In this document: positions 45,870 through 47,693 of the stretch, one piece after another
How positions within the stretch are numbered: position 1 is the first letter of the stretch
Layout of the letters: each line of letters begins with the position of its first letter
DNA from: Brachyspira sp.
GTDB lineage: Bacteria > Spirochaetota > Brachyspiria > Brachyspirales > Brachyspiraceae
Length of the DNA stretch: 47,693 nucleotides
Direction: 5' to 3'
NCBI RefSeq assembly: GCF_029258575.1
Contig: NZ_JARHYI010000003.1
Coordinates: forward strand, 1-47,693
Translations under genes and position numbers: made by a program
The notes under the pieces: generated by a model
The model's database searches: none
Seen by the model: the letters and a program-made list of their open reading frames with translations, nothing else
Told to the model about the DNA's origin: nothing

Positions 45870-47693
45870 ATGAAACCAGAAGAAAAAGCAAGAGAAGAAA
45901 TAGATAAACTGCTAATCAGTTCAGGTTGGGAAGTTGTAAATAAAGAACAGCTTGATATAACATCTGATAAAGGTATTGCATTAAGAGAACTTGGAATGTC
46001 AGATAATGGAAGAGCTGATTATATACTTATATATAAAGGAAAAGCATTAGGTGTTATAGAAGCTAAAAAATACGGAACTTCTTTAAGTATTGTAGAAGAG
46101 CAGTCTAAAAGATATTCTAATAAATTACCTAGTTATATAAAATCTTATTCTGAAGAACTTCACTTTATATATGAAAGTAATGGCAAAGAAATATACTTTA
46201 GAGATACAAGGGATATTGATTACCGTTCAAGAAAAGTATTTGCATTCCATAAAGCAGAAACATTATTAAAATATATAAAAGAGGGTTCTACTTTAAGAAA
46301 TAGATTAAAAAATAATATGCCTTCATTAGAGATTGTAGATTTAAGAGAATGCCAATTTAATGCTATAAAAAGCATAGAAAAATCATTAAGTGAGAATCAT
46401 CCTAGAATATTAGTACAAATGGCCACTGGAGCTGGTAAAACTATAATGGCTATTAATTTATTTTATAGGCTTATTAAATATGCTGATGCAAAAAGAATTT
46501 TATTTTTAGTTGATAGAAATAATTTAGGTGATCAAACAAAAAATTCATTTGATGATTTTTATATTGAAAATAGAAAATTCTCTGAATTATATGGAGTACA
46601 GCATTTAAAAAGTAATGTCATAGATTATAAGAACAGCAAAATAGTAATAACAACAATACAAAGACTTTATTCTATTTTAAGTAATGAAGAGGAATATGAT
46701 ATTTCAAATGAAGAAAAATCTTCTTTTGAAAATGCTGACAGTGATATAATCCATGATGTTTCTTACAATCCAAATTTACCTATAGAGCTTTTTGATTTTA
46801 TAGTAGTTGATGAATGTCATAGAAGCATATACGGAGAATGGCAGAAGGTTTTAAATTATTTTGATGCATTTGTTATAGGGCTTACTGCAACACCTTCAGC
46901 AAATACTATAGCTTATTTTAATGGTAATTTAGTTTATGAATATCCTCTTGAACGTTCTATAATTGACGGTATCAATGTAGGTGAAAAAGTATTTAGAATA
47001 AAAACTGAAATAGGAGAGAATGGAGCAATACTTGAAGAAAAAACTTATGTTCCTATTGTAGAAAAGAAAACAAGACTAGAAATATACGAAACACTTGAAG
47101 AAGATATTATTTATGAGAAAAAAGATTTAGATAGAAAAGTAGTATCTGTCAATCAGATAAGAACCGTACTTGAAGCTTATAAAAAATCTTTATTTACTCA
47201 GCTTTATCCTTATAGAGAACCAACTTTTGTACCTAAGACTCTAATATTTGCTAAAGATGATAATCATGCAGAAAATATAGTGAGAATTGCAAGGGAAGTA
47301 TTTAATAAAGGAAATGAGTTCTGTAAAAAAATAACCTACTCTTCAGATAATCCTCAAGGTTTAATAGTAGATTTTAAAAATGAGCCTAATTTCAGAATAG
47401 CAGTAAGTGTAGATATGATAGCCACAGGAACAGATATAAAACCTTTGGAAGTATTGATATTTATGAGAAATGTTTCTTCTTCTGTATATTATGAGCAGAT
47501 GAAAGGACGCGGAGTAAGAATTATAGATAATGAAACTTTAAAAACAGCTACACCAAATGCTAATAGCAAAGATTTTTATTATTTAATAGATGCCATAGGA
47601 GTAACAGAAACAGAAAAAACAATTTCTCAGCCCTTAGAAAGAAAAATCAGTTTAAGCACAGAAAAAATTATAGAGATGGTTAAATACGGCGGA
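45870..47693 (+). CDS. hsdR: Type I restriction enzyme R subunit (HsdR), 3' end outside the window
   Basis: The first 608 codons are open with no stop. The N-terminal nuclease domain has the PD-ExK core RADYILIYKGKALGVIEAKK. The SF2 helicase motor follows: Walker A MATGAGKT, IVVDECHRS, GLTATPSANT, and the later motifs DMIATGTDIKPLEVLIF and MKGRGVRI. HsdR cuts DNA after ATP-driven translocation, with HsdM and HsdS giving modification and specificity; those genes are not in view and may lie beyond the right edge. The start ATG 45870 has no recognisable SD and only AT-rich sequence upstream, so the start is the least certain part. Confidence 0.92.
   Translation, partial: MKPEEKAREEIDKLLISSGWEVVNKEQLDITSDKGIALRELGMSDNGRADYILIYKGKALGVIEAKKYGTSLSIVEEQSKRYSNKLPSYIKSYSEELHFIYESNGKEIYFRDTRDIDYRSRKVFAFHKAETLLKYIKEGSTLRNRLKNNMPSLEIVDLRECQFNAIKSIEKSLSENHPRILVQMATGAGKTIMAINLFYRLIKYADAKRILFLVDRNNLGDQTKNSFDDFYIENRKFSELYGVQHLKSNVIDYKNSKIVITTIQRLYSILSNEEEYDISNEEKSSFENADSDIIHDVSYNPNLPIELFDFIVVDECHRSIYGEWQKVLNYFDAFVIGLTATPSANTIAYFNGNLVYEYPLERSIIDGINVGEKVFRIKTEIGENGAILEEKTYVPIVEKKTRLEIYETLEEDIIYEKKDLDRKVVSVNQIRTVLEAYKKSLFTQLYPYREPTFVPKTLIFAKDDNHAENIVRIAREVFNKGNEFCKKITYSSDNPQGLIVDFKNEPNFRIAVSVDMIATGTDIKPLEVLIFMRNVSSSVYYEQMKGRGVRIIDNETLKTATPNANSKDFYYLIDAIGVTETEKTISQPLERKISLSTEKIIEMVKYGG

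Noticed and set aside
44781-47693. A defined defence island
   Set aside because: Only one partial restriction gene is visible; the neighbour has no recognised defence domain and the window ends.

Overview
The window is very AT-rich chromosomal DNA from a diderm bacterium, most probably the spirochaete genus Brachyspira. This is inferred from the codon bias, from a TlyC-type CBS protein in the phoH-pgpH-ybeY operon, from the outer-membrane genes tamB-bamA-ompH-lpxD, and from a secreted ankyrin-repeat protein. No phage, IS element, CRISPR array or rRNA was seen. Start codons were revised from Shine-Dalgarno (SD) spacing where the sequence allowed.

Layout. 1-743: inverted repeats, a promoter and pyrR. 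802-4655 (minus): a ComEA-like SLBB-domain protein followed by a giant acidic repeat protein. 4883-5696 (plus): a CheX-like protein and a small membrane protein. 5697-7957 (minus): an HD-GYP protein and a two-TM protein. 8121-8204: tRNA-Leu(CAA). 8234-8590 (plus): a degenerate receiver, overlapping tail to tail with an orphan NtrY-like kinase (8585-10375, minus) that follows a HAD hydrolase. 11140-11340: a 6S-like RNA with its own promoter. 11463-17349 (plus): two membrane proteins with extracytoplasmic domains and acidic cytoplasmic regions, a YeaQ-like protein and methionine aminopeptidase. 17442-18551: aroC. 18570-19695: a broken PIG-V-like mannosyltransferase gene. 19700-22168 (minus): a cation/proton antiporter and a NeuB-type synthase. 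22271-22343: tRNA-Thr(TGT). 22466-27450 (minus): coaBC, an ABC ATPase and a permease, followed by a decayed ribokinase gene. 27641-28320: a decayed oppA-like gene. 28561-33281 (plus): phoH-pgpH-ybeY-tlyC. 33368-34966 (minus): a peptide-binding lipoprotein. 35105-35794: the ankyrin protein. 35863-44530 (minus): tamB-bamA-ompH-lpxD. 44781-47693 (plus): an unknown alpha-helical protein and the start of a type I restriction HsdR gene.

How the genes fit together. The housekeeping blocks cover outer-membrane biogenesis, RNA maturation and membrane HD signalling, CoA synthesis, chorismate synthesis and peptide uptake. The least explained material is in 0.8-16.3 kb. Two unrelated proteins encoded about 10 kb apart on opposite strands, one with no membrane segment and one a membrane sensor with a GAF-like end, carry the same short motif (consensus EM[KR]EY[ST]DEELLD..H) inside long acidic, repeat-built regions. 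Around them lie CheX-like, HD-GYP, receiver-like and kinase genes. I read this as a possible uncharacterised signalling or scaffold system, but that is inference. Three pseudogenes between 18.6 and 28.3 kb point to ongoing loss of sugar, glycan and peptide functions.
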